From Callipepla californica brunnescens (taxonomy: Eukaryota; Chordata; Aves; Galliformes; Odontophoridae), in the NCBI GenBank assembly GCA_023055505.1, contig JALIRH010000018.1, positions 12,012,146-12,076,145 of the forward strand: a stretch of DNA of 64,000 bases, read 5' to 3'. Positions within the stretch are counted from its first letter, which is position 1. Each line of letters begins with the position of its first letter. Positions 1-14,300 of the stretch are shown here, piece by piece. The notes beneath the pieces were generated by a model. The model was not told the origin of the DNA. It worked only from the letters and a program-made list of their open reading frames with translations, and searched no databases. The position numbers were made by a program, and so were the translations under genes.

Positions 1-825
1 AATACCCTATTCAAGTGGTGACGGAAAGTTAGCTCAGTCAAATAATCTCATAAAGGTTTGAACCCAAGAATATATTCTTCCCTGAATACTCTAACTTAGA
101 GAGTCAGTTTGATTGATCTGGTGTACTTTCTGAATGTATTTTTAAATTACTAAAAATGAAATGTATCTGACTTGCTGTATATTTTCAATGAGGCTTTCCT
201 GTAGAAGCAGATGCCTTTCTGTGTGCCACTTACTGTAATAGATATTTTGTGTGTAGCTGAGAGGTTGAGGAATGGTGGGTTTATTTCTGCTGTTTTCTGT
301 TTCATTTTTCATTTACAGTTTATATCATTCTGGAAGAAACAGTATAATGTTCATATTGCTTTGAAAATAATGAGGAGCTATTCTAAGTTTTAGAGAAAGA
401 CCTATTAAAAAAAATCAAAGATGGTGGAAAAGGTCAGTCTTTCAGAATGTAAATGTTGGTGCAAACTTCATCCTTTGAAACATCAGTCATGTTGATTTCA
501 AAAACTATTGAGTTGCAGTGTTGTACTTCTATAAATTTTCCTTTGATGGACAATTAAAATTGATTTAATTTCCAAGTACAAGACAGAAAACAAGATTTTT
601 TATTCACTCTTGACATAACAAGTTTTGTATGAGCTGGTTCAATCCTGCTTCCACCTTCAATGTTTCTTTTTGTGTTGGCAGCCAAAAAGATTGGATAGAT
701 AGATCTAGGGCTTCATCTTAAAGTTATCAAACATTAGTAGCCTACTCCCTAAATCCATAAACCGAAAACAGTTGTTTACATATCATGTCCTAAATAAACA
801 AAGTTTGCTAAGGGAGTGCAGACAT

Positions 826-873
826 GCTTAGGCTGAGATGACATGTAAGGCTTAGGCTGAGATGACATGTAAG
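826..873. repeat. Exact 24-bp tandem duplication (two copies)
   Basis: Bases 826-849 are repeated without mismatch at 850-873; the unit begins GCTTAGGCTGAGATG. Two exact copies suggest a recent local duplication or replication slippage. No function is implied. Confidence 0.9.
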
Positions 874-3800
874 GCAAAGACACTTTATTTGATGACATGC
901 CAGAGCACTGTCCACCATCACTGTTTACAATAAAGCAGAATAAATTATTTAATTAGTATCTTATCTTTACATCTCTACCCTTGATATTTCTTATTTTTGT
1001 TCTTGGACCAAGTCATTACTCAGAATAAATCTGAAATGTATGAAAGACTCTTTACACATCCACTCCATGTGTGCCTAAATCCTTGTTTGGTTGTGGAAAT
1101 ACAAAATGACAATCAAATGTTGATTTCTCTAACATTCTGTAATACATTTCTTCAATCTCCCCCAAAATAAGTAAGCCCTGAAAAATGCACTACTATAAAC
1201 ATTAGAAATGTTGGAAAATTAAGTAGTGAGAATTTACACTGTAAGAAATATATGCATATTTTTTGTGCTCTTCTTCCAGTTTGAGGGAATTCTATAAAAT
1301 CAAGAGAACAGAGTTTTCACACTGTGTGGAGCAAGTCTTAAAAACAACTGCCTTTAGAATTTTCTGATGTAAACACTTGGATCTCAGTGTTTCATAACTA
1401 TAGTTAAAAGAAGGATACAAGAACTCCAAGAACTCATCTGATTCATATTAGAAATTTACCTGAATTTCAGGCACTTCCTAAATGTGTAAAAGTTGAAATT
1501 TGTCCTGAGTTATCTCCTAGGGTAGCTTAACAGCCCTCTGATTCTGAGTTGCTTAATAGCTCTCTGTTTCTGAGACTGCCTAAGAGGTAAATGCATGCTA
1601 GTTGATGAATCTTTCTTTTTTTTTCCAGGTCTTCTCTTGTATCTGTGTGTTCTGAATATGAAAACTTTTCATCCTGACTCAGATTTGTATCCTTTCAAAA
1701 TGTAATTCACTATCAGCACTTAGAGGTCTGTATCTGAAATGCATAGGTATCAAACATTTAGAGTAATTCAGTATTGGGTTACACAAAAGAAGTTATACAT
1801 CTCTATATAAAAATGGAATTGTGAATTTAGACTGGAGAAAATATTCTAGATCTATTAAGTCATTATTTTGGACACTAATATTGCATCACTATTACTGCTT
1901 TCAAAGATACATTTAAAAAAATATCTTTTTAATTTTCTTAATGAAGATCAAGAAAATCATGCTTCAGTATGTCCAGAACATTAGCAGAAGACCTCTCAGT
2001 CATCACTATGAGATCATCAATCAAAGTCTTACAGTGATAAATATTTCTGGCTTATAACAACAGAAGTAGTGTAATAGAAACCTAAAGATTTTGAATTAAA
2101 GGAGCAACTAAGAATTTTAAATTACTCAAGTGTTTCTGTGACATACTGATGAGTCTTTGGACAGGCCCTTATTATTATTGATTTTAGAAGTTAATACTTC
2201 AGTACATTTATAAATGAACATCAAAACATCAAAAGCTACATATTTTTCCCACGTAATTTAAAATATCTTTACAGAAAATTAATCAACTATTTAGGTGTCT
2301 TTAACAAACATTTAAAAACAAAACAAACCAAAAACAAAGCCTCTTAAAGCATCTTAGTGTTTGGAACAGAAAATAAAAGACTCTAGAGGGTGATACGTGT
2401 TCAGTGTTATAATACTGTTCCTAATGTTCATTTCTGTTACATTTTGCTGTGAAGCTCTAGAGCCATAATGTTCAACTCTTTCAAAAGTCAATAAGAACAG
2501 GTTATCTTTTCAAAACAGATAAATCCAAGCTGTCATTTTATACAATCTGTTAATCCCTAAGACCAATTTCATAATCCATGTATATCAATTACATTATCAG
2601 GTGACAACAATGAAAACGTTACTTATTTTTTCATAGACATTATAATCAGGTCATCCTACAGCTGCACACCCCAGGCTCTTAAAGATGTACATATGACCTC
2701 TAATAGAATTTTACTACTATCAATATGATACTATTGAGAAGGAAAAAAAGAAAAAAAAATCGAGAATTTTGTTTTATTTTAGAAATTAAAACAGATCAAT
2801 AAAAGCGAAGTACGTTCAGTTTCCCAGGATGAGAATGCTAGAAAAATCTTATTTACTTATATAACACATTAGACTTTGGATACTATCCTTCTGTCTATCT
2901 TCTAAATTGCCTATTGTGCATAGTACAAATCAGGCCTAGGTGCAGGACTCTTATCAGGAGCTGCCTGAACATATCTTACTGGCTTCTGCCATGAGAAGTA
3001 TCAACTGGTTCAGCATCTTCAAGGCAAGAGTCTTATTCTGAAAACTAAATAAGAGTGGAAGAGAAATACACAACAGGAAGAAGCATTCAGAAATGGCTGA
3101 TGATGAGAAATGACAGATTGTACTCTATTTCCATTATCCAGACTCAGCTACTTTCTGATTATATACTTCACTTCTCAATACAACTCTTGATTACAAAATT
3201 GAATGAAAATTGCACATTCAACTTAATTCATATTAATTTTATATTTATTAGATATTTTAGAAGATGGAAGAGGTTATTGTGGATTTTGTTTGCTTGTTTG
3301 TTTTTGTAAAATGATGCATGTAAAGATGTTTTAAGCAATCCAGCAATGTGCTATCTATTGAAAAAATAATTTTCTAACAATTAAATTATTACCTATATAA
3401 AAAAAATCTATTTTCAATTTCAGTTTTAGAGGCTTCTCCCACGATATTATAAATTTGTTGTAATTTATTGATTCTACAGACTTTGAATAAATTATCTGCA
3501 ATTCTTAAACCATTTCAGAAAAGCATACATCAGACTTTTACATAACAAATAGGATTAGCCTGTGAAAATAAATACATCAATAAAAATCCCAGTAGAAGTC
3601 ATAAATATTGAAGAGGAAAAAAAACTGACAAATTAATGTATGGTAAGTTGAATGTTTTACTTTTTTTTCTTAAGATAAATTAATTAACCAGTACCCTTTC
3701 ATCATTTCAAGTATTTCGACAGTAGAAAAGTCTCCGTTGTCTCAGATAAATTTCATCGTTGCAGGAGAAAATCTTCCACAGAAAAACAAGTGAAAACTGG

Positions 3801-5222
3801 TATTATTAAGTTTTTGTTTTGACATCAGTACCCATATTTTTAAAATCATTTATAATTCTTAATATTTCTTTTAGAGTGATTAAAACTATATCTGAAAGTT
3901 AGATTTGAGCAGTAAGGACATATGTGTTTTAAGATAAAAACACTATTTTGTTGTAGTCACTCTAAATTTAGTGACCCACAGTATTATACAGATAAATATC
4001 TGCAGATATCCAAGCCAATCGATGAGCATTAATTATGATGATAAAGAAAATTTAATACACATGGCTTCAGTAAACCTGCTAACACAACATTCAAAGAACT
4101 ATATTCGAGAAAATGGGAATTACATGAGAAATGAAATATAATGGGATGTAAAGGAGAACTAAAAGGAGGAAAACAATAGCCCAAGATGGGAGAGATTGTT
4201 TTTTCAAGCACGAGTTTTATGAAATGTTATTTAATACTTTTAGTGATGAAAAAAAAAAAAGAAAAAACGTGACATTATACTAGAAGTCCTAAACAGGAAG
4301 GAGGAGCCACGTACTCTTAGAGAAGGAACTGGATGACCATGAGCTCTGTAGATTTGGAAATGAAAACACAAAATAAGGACAAGTCACACATATATTTATC
4401 TGTAAAACTGGATGACCATGAGGTTCATATGGAGAGATGACAGAAAAGATAACTAGGCAGCAATGAGCCAGAGACCTATCAGTGTATTGCAACCATAAAA
4501 TGGCAAATTTAATCTCAGGGTGAGCCTACTATAACATTTTGAGAGAACTTGTGGAAATATTAATTATATATGCAAGGTCAAAAAACATCTGTAAATCTAT
4601 GACTATTTTTACTCTCTCGTGTTTCAGGCAGCTTGAAACTGAAATGAAAACAGCCTGTGGGTAGAAAATAAATAGAGAGAGCAAAAGAAATCTGGAAAAA
4701 CAAACAAACAAACAAACATATTCCCCTTGGAGAAGTGGCAGTAAAGAGGAAAAAGGATTACTCTCATCTGAAATACCAGAAATGACTGATGATAAATTAA
4801 ATGAAAATAAGAATATATGAGATTCATTTAGGAGTTAGGAATAAGTGGAAGAAGTTGTAGCATCTGACAAATTTAACTTGTAAATTAGAGAAATTCTATT
4901 CTTCAGATTAGACTCTTCAGTCTATGACAGGGGCAAAGGGCAGTCAGAAAGCTGGAGTTTAGAAAATGCTTGTGAGAGGAATTTCATCAACCAAGTACCT
5001 GCAAAAAAAGAACTGATGATTTAATTGTTTATTGAATCAATTTTCCCTTATCTGTGTGGAGAATTTCTGTTTTACTTTATTTCAGGAGTTATACTTTTTC
5101 ATTTTAATGTGTACCAGTGATGAGTCAGAATTCTGGTGTTAAAATAGAATGCCTGTACTAGTGTCCTGAATTACTTTCCTTATTCTCAAGTTCTCGATTA
5201 CTTCTTTGCAGAGCAATCTCAA

Positions 5223-5249
5223 AGGAAAAAAAAAAAAAAAAAAAAAAAA
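5223..5249. repeat. Poly-A tract
   Basis: A near-uninterrupted run of A preceded and followed by GG. It could be a simple repeat or the tail of an old retroposed sequence. No recognisable retroposed body or target duplication was seen upstream, so only the tract is annotated. Confidence 0.85.
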
Positions 5250-8200
5250 GGACTTTTGGCTACATTTTAAAATGCAAGAACTTTTGGAAAATCGTCACCC
5301 ATTTAAGTACAGATGAGTACTAGTGTCAAAATTCAAAGGTTAGTATTAAGTCACTTAACCTGATTTGACAAATGATATTTGTAAATTCTATATCAAGAGA
5401 TACTGATCTTTAGCTTTTATATTTATAATTAGCATATTAGGGTGTGTTGGCTTTGTTTTTTTTCATCACAACATTTTTGCAATTAATCTTATTCTCTGTC
5501 ACATTATAGAAATGCCATTTATAAGATCAAAGTACACAGTAAGATATTACAGCTCCATAAAATCTCTGCATGTCCCTATGGAGTTTCAGTTTTGTTTTTG
5601 CTGCTGTTTGCATCTTTTATTTATTAATTTAATTTAATTTAATTTGTTCTTCCTGTTGGTATTTACTGGCAGCCACACTGTACTATTTATTTTTCTTTCA
5701 GTCAGTTCCAAGGATAAAAATTGTGGCTACTCACAAGGGCATCAGAAGGCAGGAAGTATAAGCACGTACATATTGAGTACTTAAAAAAATGTTTTTGAGA
5801 ATTAAAGCAATCCTTTGAATGGTTGCTTAATAGTTTTACTAAACTGATTTTTCAAATGAATATTTAGCTGTTATTCTGAAGGCTTGAAGAAGTTCCTAGA
5901 CTGAGAGCGTAATTACTTTTGAGTTTAACATGAGTTCCATAAACTTTACTTCGTTCAATTTTTATTTATTAAGCTATCAGGTTTATATATTATTTAGTCC
6001 ATTTTCAGTTTACTTTAGTCTGATACCAACTTAGCTTTCAAAGTTTTAAACTGTCTAAGGTCTAAAACTTTTATTTTGTGCTTGTATACAAAAAAATCAG
6101 ATACATCACTATTAAGAGCTTGCTTACATTAAAAATAAGATCCTTTTCAGAATGTTCTACTAATTCCCAGCTGAGAGTGTAAGCAGGCAATTTTTTTTCT
6201 AACTTTGTGCCATAAGAATTTGGTCAAGTATTAAGTTCCTCTATTTCCCTTTATACTTGAAGAAAAAAGGTCTTTACTCGTTGATTCTAATATTTGATGA
6301 AGAATATTTTATTGTTATTTTGAGGAATACCACTGAAATCATAAGAGCTAAATAACAAAAAAATATTCAGGATGCCTATAAGTGGCAAAACCCAGAAGCC
6401 TATAAAACCAAAAATGTTTAAACTAAATGACAAATTGCATATTTCATTTCTTGTAAAGCTTTTTTTATGATAAGACACAAAATATATATGGGCTTTCTCC
6501 AGTTTTTGTTGCAGCAATTTCAAATGAACTGCTATAAATAATTGAAGTAAAATAAAAGAAATAGAAAATGCACATAATAAGTAATATATTTTTGGGTTTA
6601 CTCTTGGCATATTCTTATTTCAGCTGAGAAAACAACTTTTCGATAGCTCATAAATGAAATGTGCTTATTGCCTGAGATCATACTCACCTTGCTCAGAGAA
6701 GCTCTGGGGAAATGTGTGACTTAAAATGCCATTCACTTGTGTTATGGTTTGCTGGTGGAAAGGAAAGAGTGGTGCATATGTAGACAGTTTACATGCAAAG
6801 TGAGTAGCTAAAGGTAATCCAGCCAGCTAATCAAACATCTTTAGAGCCTGAATTTTGTCTGATTGAGTCAACATTCATAGAAAAGAGTTTGGCAGGTGAA
6901 AATTAGGGAGAATAGCTAGCTGTCCGAAGAAAATTGCTTTTTCAATTCTCTGTAAATTGTTGTGCTCTTGAACAGTATTAGAAGCAGGCATTCAAGCTGA
7001 ATATAAAAGAGACTTGAGTTAAAAAGAAGGGCAAGAAAGTGAGCAGAAGCAGAAAATAAAATAGTCTTCATATACTGTTATTGTATACTATTGAATCTCA
7101 GCTATCTCATGAAAATCACTACAGAAATAAGATATAATATACAATGATTATATCAATTTTACAGATGCAAGGAATGTAATGTGTAGATCTTTTCTTTAAA
7201 ATGAATGCCTTCTTGTTCCTTATTACTATATGTCTGCATATACCCTTATTTATGGTACTTACGCATTCATTGTCAACATTAACTGCAAAAAATCATTTAT
7301 ATGAAATTTGTTAGAAAGTACATACCTGTCAGTGTTATTACATGTCATCTGAAGATGACATATATCAGGAAAATTTTGGTAAGTAGATGGAGCTATAGGA
7401 ATTTATATTAACTAAAGTCACCGTATACCCAAGTTGAATATCTGAATGGCTAGTCCCTCATTTGGTCTGTTGGAAAAGCAATGGTTCCTTCCTTTCTTTT
7501 CAATCTGGACCTTGTAAAATTGGACTGCAGGATCTTTGAACAGCAGAAAGTTATAAAAATTAGGAAGATTTTGTTCAACTTGACTGTTTGCTGTGCCACA
7601 CGGAGAAACATCACTATGAATAATGCCATCAATGTCACATTAAAGTGACTATAAGATCATGTCTTGCCATCTAATATTGCTGGTTATCCGTTTAAAGAAA
7701 CTGTTGCAAAAGGCAAGACAGGTGGGAAAATCTAAGACTTGTCTGATTGTTGAGTTTTAAAATTACAGCGTCAGCTACCTAGAAATTATTATACTGAGTT
7801 GTTCCTAGACAGCACCACCGTCACTGAAGATTTGTTTGCACAGAAATGCAAATGAGGGTTAAGTTAGGGTGAAAACTCACAAACAATAAAGTCCTGAAGG
7901 AACAGTTATTTCAAAAATGCATCATCGCATATTTTGTGTGTGTGTGTGATGGGGGGTATTTTGCCATTGCCAGGTTGTTGTTGTTTACTGTTTGTTCTGT
8001 TTTTATTGAAACACTATCATACAGAATCCAGAGGCGGTAGGACATATTGTTCCAGCACGCAGAACTGAACCATTCTCAAGGTGCTTCCTCATTTTATCCT
8101 TGTTTAGCATTTACGGATTAAGAATACTTTCCTCTTACCATATTCTAATAAATAAAAAGATACATGTGAGAAATGCTTGTGTTCAATCATCCAGGCTCAG

Positions 8201-9107
8201 GTGGAATTTGATACAAAATTTTTTATGCTTTTTCAAGACCTATGGGCTAGGCACAACATGCTGGAAAGATGCAGCAGTTTATATTTCCCATCACCCGATG
8301 CGAGTCCCCTTCCCTGTTTTCTCACTGATAGAGGACTCCAGTGTTTACAACCTATCCAGCATTTCTAATTCCCTTAGCAGATGTTCTGCCCCTACTTACT
8401 GTTCATTTAATCCCTCTCCATTCTCCCTCTGTTTTTTTTTATTTTTTAGATATTATGATATGCTGGGATAACCTCTCATAGTTAACCATGCCCTCTGGCT
8501 ATTATTCAAACCTCAGAATCCATTTGTACCAGTACATTTCCTGATGTTACTTCAAAATGCAGATCTTCTATTCCGTTAGCAGAAACCTATCTTATATCAG
8601 AGCTTCAAGATACTTCTTTGGTGTCATAAAATCCTGTTGCTATACAAAAACAATTCTTACCCCACATAGCCATCCATATCTATATACTGAAAATAAATAA
8701 AACAATAAAAATACTTCTTTTTTTTTGTTAAGATTGTAATCGTATCCACTCTCTAGCTTCATCAATACAAATACAAATGTAAAATTTAATTTCCTGACAT
8801 TTTATCACTCAATTCCTACATCTATTTTCAACTGAAACTAGAACTAGTGATCACCTTGCCAAAACTTTTCACAGACCTCTGAAGTGGTACCTACTTAGCA
8901 AACAGTGTGGCCTTAATCACCTTTGTCAATTTCCAAAACTTCACCTAAAGTCACAAACATCAAACCTGAAGAACGAGCCTCTTCATAATTCTTACATAGT
9001 CTGTTGTATAGCAGTAGTGAGCAATGTGAAAACAGAAGCTTATTATGCTTGCTCAGGTACCTGTAGAGGTAGGTAAGTTAATAGGAAACTGAATTCTTAG
9101 AATTGTT

Positions 9108-9652
9108 TTAGAATGATAGAATAGCTTAGGTTCAAAGGGATCTTAAGGGTCATCTTGTTCCAACATCCCTTCCATGGTCCAGGCTGCAAACCCTAGTGGT
9201 CAGGCTGCCAACGATCCCATCCAACCTGGCTTTGAATGCCTCCATGGATGGGGCATCCACAACCTCTCTGAATAACCTGTTCCAGTGCCTCACCACATTC
9301 TGGGTTTCTTCCTCATATCTAACCTAAATATCTGCTCTTATAGTTTGAAGCCATTCCTCCTTGTTCTTTTGCTATTAGGCTGTGTAAAAAGTTAGTTCCC
9401 CTCCTGCTATGTGCTCCCTTCAAATACTGGAAGACCACCATGAAGTTTCCCCAGAGACTTTTCTTCTCCACACTAAATGAGTACAGGTCCCTCAAGCTTT
9501 CTTCATAATAGAGGTACTCCAGCCCTCTGATCATTTTCATGGCTCTCTTCTGGAACCATCTGAACAGAATCCCATCTTTCTTGTTCTGGGAGACTGAAAC
9601 CTGGATGCAGTACTCCAGACAGGGCCTCATATGGGCAGAGTACAGGGGGAAA
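9108..9652 (-). mobile_element. CR1 LINE, 3' portion, degraded (minus strand)
   Basis: Read on the minus strand this is the end of CR1 ORF2 plus the 3' UTR. A minus frame at 9319-9630 carries the C-terminal ORF2 block: a PCLEYC-like motif (consensus RPHLEYCVQ), then a QKRAMKMIRGLE stretch, then FQYLKG. The 3' UTR follows and the element ends near 9108 in a decayed GAATGATAGAATAG tail. It is 5'-truncated like most CR1 copies and has frame breaks beyond 9319. The sequence is more diverged than the copies at 38.5 and 44.5 kb, so it is an old insertion. Confidence 0.88.
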
Positions 9653-10984
9653 CCTTCATTATGCAGGTTGCTGTCTTTATCCTGAAAGGTCTGAAGGCCT
9701 TAGACAAGAACAGTTTGCAGACTGAGTTGTTATTTTTGGTTTATAAATGATAGATATCACTTGTGTTTCAGATATGTGTAATGTTTTATATATATGATAA
9801 AAATATAAGGAGTTTAAGATTCAAGTGTTCTTGTGAATTTAATGATTCATACAACCAAGACGATGACTGATGAAAAACACCAAATTATTTATTGCTTAAA
9901 ATAGTGTAATCAGAACTAGTGTAATCCAAAGATTACAAGGATTTGTGGGCTTTTGGTTCTGTAAATTATTATTTTTTAATTATTTATTCTACACTGCAAA
10001 CAATGAGCTAAATAGCTAACATCATATTAAGTGTTAAAGAACATGAATGCTGAAGACATAAAGATAGAATGATTTCACACCATTGTTTCATACGCACTTT
10101 CCCATCGATGATATTTTGTGCGGTCATCCTTCTACTGCCATCTGTCACACAACAGCAACATGTAGTGTAATGTATGTAGGAGAGCTCAACTTCTATTGTC
10201 ACATCACCAACACTCACCTCTGACGTCACGAGCCAACATCATAAAATAGAAAACATTAGTTATGGAGTAGACCACGTAATTTATATAACAGTTAATTTGC
10301 AAGTAACCAGACATTTTAATTTTTAATATCACTGGTTCAGTGATGGTGGTTTCAAGTTGTTTGTCAGAGATTTTTGATGAAATTTTACTCTTCTTGTACT
10401 TCTCCCTTGACAGTGTTACAAAAATGTCTACACTGCCAAAAAGCAATGACATGAATAAGGAAGCGAGGGATAATTGTCTCTGCTAAAAGAGGGCTTATGA
10501 AAGTTTCTTGAACAGACATGGTCAGATTTTTGAGTGGAATGTCTGATTTCAACTCTGTACCTTTCATTTTGAAAATTTGCAGGTAATATATCTATGCCAT
10601 CTGAAAAAGGACTTGCAAACACAAACCAATGTTTTCGGGTTTTTTGTTGTTTGTTTGTTTGTTTCCAATCTTAAAACATATTCTGAAATTTCTTTATCAA
10701 AATTGAAAGCATGGATGCATATTTTTTTCTGCTCAGAACACTGTGTTTAGCCTATTTATCAAAATGTGTAACATTATTTTCTGTAAGTTAATTTGGTACT
10801 CCACTGTGCCCTTTCCATCCTCTGGGTTCAGCTCAAACAGGTCTGATCATGCATTAATATGTGGTTGTTGTGAGTGCTGGGTATACCTGGGACCAGGCTG
10901 AGCTGGGATGCTCCACGGGGCAGAGTCCTTAGCTGGGTCTGGGCCCCATTGCAAGCTGCATCAGGTGGCATGTGGCCCATGGGA
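9653..10984. other. Unique-looking sequence, no gene recognised
   Basis: AT-rich DNA between a CR1 remnant and an LTR fragment. It contains a short TTTG-type repeat at about 10640-10662. From about 10865 the sequence becomes locally GC-richer leading into the LTR fragment, so that part may be extra LTR or another old repeat. Overlapping minus frames of 60-82 codons at 10008-10622 show no recognisable domain. Confidence 0.5.
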
Positions 10985-11135
10985 TTTAGGTTAGTCATTC
11001 CTGGTACTGAACATTACTTTGGCAAGTTTGGGTCAGCTGTCCTCATGCAGGTTCCTGTGCACTCACAGCCTCTTCACTGTCAGGGAGCTGTGAGAAACTG
11101 AAAAGTCTGATTTAGTGTAAGCACTGCTTACACTA
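10985..11135 (-). mobile_element. Endogenous retrovirus LTR fragment (minus orientation)
   Basis: This stretch resembles the inner part of a common avian ERV LTR read in antisense: a GGTCAGCTGTCCT block, then GTGCACTCACAGCC, then a block ending in TGTAAGCACTGCTTAC. Only part of an LTR remains, with no clear TG...CA termini, target duplication or internal retroviral sequence. Boundaries are approximate. The family is assigned from memory of avian LTRs, so the confidence is moderate. Confidence 0.55.
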
Positions 11136-11157
11136 TTATTCAATTATATATCACACC

Positions 11158-11395
11158 ATTTCACAGAATTGTAGGGGTTGAAAGGGACCTCTAGAGATCA
11201 TCTAGTCCAACTCCCCTGACAAAGAAGGCTCACTAGACCAGGTCGCACAGGTAGGAATCCAGGAGGGTCTTGATAATCTTCAGAGAAGGAGACTCCACCA
11301 CCTCTCTGTGTTCTAACGCACATTCTCATGCACCGTTGAGAAGAGTCCAGCCTTGTCCCTTTGACTGCTTCATCTTAGATATTTAGAGAGTTTAA
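11158..11395 (-). mobile_element. CR1 LINE 3' end (minus strand)
   Basis: The fragment begins with a CACAGAATTG tail remnant, then the antisense CR1 3' UTR core (GTTGAAAGGGACCTCTAGAG, ATCATCTAGTCCAACTCCCC). It continues into the last part of ORF2 in antisense, including the GACTCCACCACCTCTCTG block. It is heavily 5'-truncated. Its inner boundary near 11395 is uncertain. Confidence 0.85.
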
Positions 11396-14300
11396 CTATT
11401 CACTTGCCTTTCAAGATTCATGATCTGCAGCAGCAACCCTACAGAAAGAAATTTCAAGATATTAAACTTTTATTTTCCTTTTTCTTTTACTTTTTTTTTT
11501 TTTTAGAAAAGTTGTTATGCTCACACTGAGTAGCAAGCAAGCTGAACAACATGGATCTCTGTCAATATATATCTTGCTGCAAAACAGGACTAGGACAAAG
11601 AACAGTCCTCTGAATCATGTTTCAGTTCTTCTGCTTGTTTCTCTATATTGCACAAAATTTTCTCTGTGGATCCCTATTAAAAATGGTCTCCGAAACACGG
11701 AATTCCTTTGCACATATTTCAGAAGAGATGGCTCTTACAGAGTGGTTTTTCAAGCACTGCTGCCTGTCTTGATCTGATGACAGCTTTAAAAAAAAATTTT
11801 ATCTTTAACTATCTTTCCCTATGCTTATTTTACCATAAGAGGAAAGAAAAAAACACCTTGTCTATGGTGTCTGATACTTTGATAATAACCTACTTTAAAT
11901 TTTTTGTATTAACATGTATGAACCTTCTCCAACCTTTCTTAAGTGTACTATATTTCCCTCCTTTTGTGTTTCTACTCTTTTTTCAGCAACAGGAAAAGTA
12001 AAATGGCATTTGATTTTCTAACATTTATTTTTTATACTACAATTTTTGTCAATATATTTATATAAAAAGCATGCGCACGTATGCAAAAGAGATTGAATAT
12101 CTAACTACAACACTTGGTTGGATAACAGCTAATTGGAAATTTGTTCAGCTGGAGAACAGTGTAAGATGGATAAATAATAGATGTATGCATTCTATTACTT
12201 CAGCAAAACACAGTGCAGTTCTGTAAATGTACTGGAGGTCCTGCATCTTTTATACTTCAGATCCAAAGTCTGACAAATGATTTTACTTGTTATTGAATTC
12301 CAGCAATATTTGATATGTCATCCTGTGAACCTCTTACACTGAAGGGTAGAGAATGATGCCTTATATCTCATCTGAGAGATCTCTCTCAAATGACTCATAA
12401 TTTACCCTCTGTGTGCTTACAAAATAGCATTCTGCTCAAGATAAAAGGTATAAAAGTGAAGTTAAAGATATGAGTGACACTACCAGCCATATGGAAGGGT
12501 AAATCCAGGTTATTTCAAAGAAGGAAATTTGAAGATAAAATATTAGTGAAATCTAATGCTGAAACTGCACAAACAGCTTTTGGAATTCTTTTTCTTATCA
12601 TGTTTTTAAAACTGTACATTATATTAAAGCAAACAAACAAACAGACAAAAAAAAAACCAAACACAAACCAAGCCAAAAAGTTCGTCTTTTATATCAACAC
12701 TTATTGCACACTATTAAATAGGAAAATTCAGAACTTTTGATTCTTTATGATTTCCTTAGAATTCAAGAAATACTGGAATTCATAAGGTTATTATGACTGG
12801 ATTATCAAACTAAAGTAGTGAGCTGGACATTTCAACCCAGAACTTTCGTGAGTTGAGAGAGATGAAGCAATGTGCATACATAGTCATATAACATGTAAAT
12901 TTGCTCAAACTCCCAAACTCTTCCAAAAATAATTTCAGGCTAATGTTGAGATTAAAAATAACACTAATGTTCAGCAGCAATATGATAAGCACTCAAAATT
13001 ACTCTGTCATTGTGTGCCATCATTACCAAGCAGTTCTATATTAGTTTAGTTGAGATATTCATAGATTAGAATAAAGACAAGCTGATAACACCCTAATATT
13101 TTCCAACTTTTCATATGACACATTGATAGCGCTGTCCCACAACAGGACCACAGTCCTTTTTCTGCCAGTTTTATTGGGTGGGAAAATAAAAGTAATGTTA
13201 GATAATATTTTTTTTCTCTGAATTCTTATTGCTGTGCTTGTAGATACTTCCATTCCATTTCATAAGCTCTATTTCATCCCCCTGTCAGGACGCATACACC
13301 TTCATCCCCCTGGGCCATAGCTTTTATTTCTTTTTGTTTTCTAGAACATGTGCAGATGATTTATGTCTCCCATTTGAGTAAAAAGTAATAGTGGACTACA
13401 AAGAGACAAAGAATTTTTAAAATCCTGTCAATCTTCTGAAAGAATAAGAACATAATTTCATGAATTAATAATATTGTCAATTATCAGTTGTTTAGTAGTT
13501 TAATCTACTACCTTCTTTTTGAAAATAATAGTGGGCTTCTATCTATTTAGAAGAAAAAAAAAAGGAATAAATGGACATGAAAGGGAAAGGAATCAGGGAT
13601 CAGAGGGATCAGATGAAATTAGAATCTGATCAAACAAAATGTTTCAATTTTCTTCCCCATACCAGCCTGAGATTTTAAAATGAGTGAGCTATGAGATTCC
13701 TGTTTGTGGATCTGGCAATATAAAATATCTCTTCTTGCCTAGTTCTACACATAATTTTTCTGAAGTACATACAGAAATGCTGATGGCAAATATATATATT
13801 TTATGGAGAGGTTTTAGACACTGGCTTACCACAGTTTATGTAGCTATGTCAGAAGATACCGACAAATGGAGTCAATAAAACTTTAGCATGAGAATACTTG
13901 TGAGTTCCAAACCTTTACTGAGAATCACAAGACTAGATACTTCTCTTGTATGTATGTGTGCATCTATCTGAACACATGCATATAATTGCGTATATGCATG
14001 TTCATTCATATCAAATATATATATATATATATATACATTCAAATTGATAAATTCATCTAATAATCTGAACTTTTTAATTTATTTGGCAGTGAATCCCAAA
14101 GTGCATTATGTATGCTGGGGAAAATATGCCTTTGTTTTTGACTCTCCATTAGTTGCTGCCTGTTCTCGAATAATAGAGATATTAAATAGGATAGTTCTTT
14201 ACAACTTTTCAATAAAGACATATCATAATATTTTTTAACTATGTGGAAGCCTCAAAGTACTTAATAAATTATTTAAAATATTTCATGAAACATAATAAAT

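Larger units (their letters stand above)
1..9107. other. AT-rich unique-looking DNA, no gene recognised
   Basis: Nine kilobases of AT-rich sequence without a recognisable exon, RNA gene or CR1/LTR fragment. Reading frames here are short (the longest are 123 codons at 8100-8471 plus and 107 codons at 6287-6610 minus) and have the Phe/Ile/Leu/Lys/Asn bias expected of random AT-rich translation. Small features are a 24-bp tandem duplication at 826-873, a poly-A tract near 5225-5249, a short TTTAA-type repeat near 5625-5645 and a 9-bp-arm hairpin at 7342-7361. Diverged ancient repeats could be present but are not visible by eye. Confidence 0.6.

Noticed and set aside
4325..4422. A 17-bp direct repeat (AACTGGATGACCATGAG) about 78 bp apart
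   Set aside because: A single spaced pair in AT-rich DNA without further structure; not a CRISPR-like or tandem array.
6287..6610. 107-codon hydrophobic minus-strand frame in unique DNA
   Set aside because: Length and hydrophobicity fit chance translation of AT-rich DNA; no family match, no promoter or splice context.
7342..7361. Hairpin with 9-bp arms (ATGTCATCT / AGATGACAT)
   Set aside because: Too short and isolated to distinguish from chance; no microRNA-like length or context.
8100..8471. 123-codon plus-strand frame
   Set aside because: Starts at a non-ATG codon, has no recognisable domain, and contains AT-rich low-complexity stretches.
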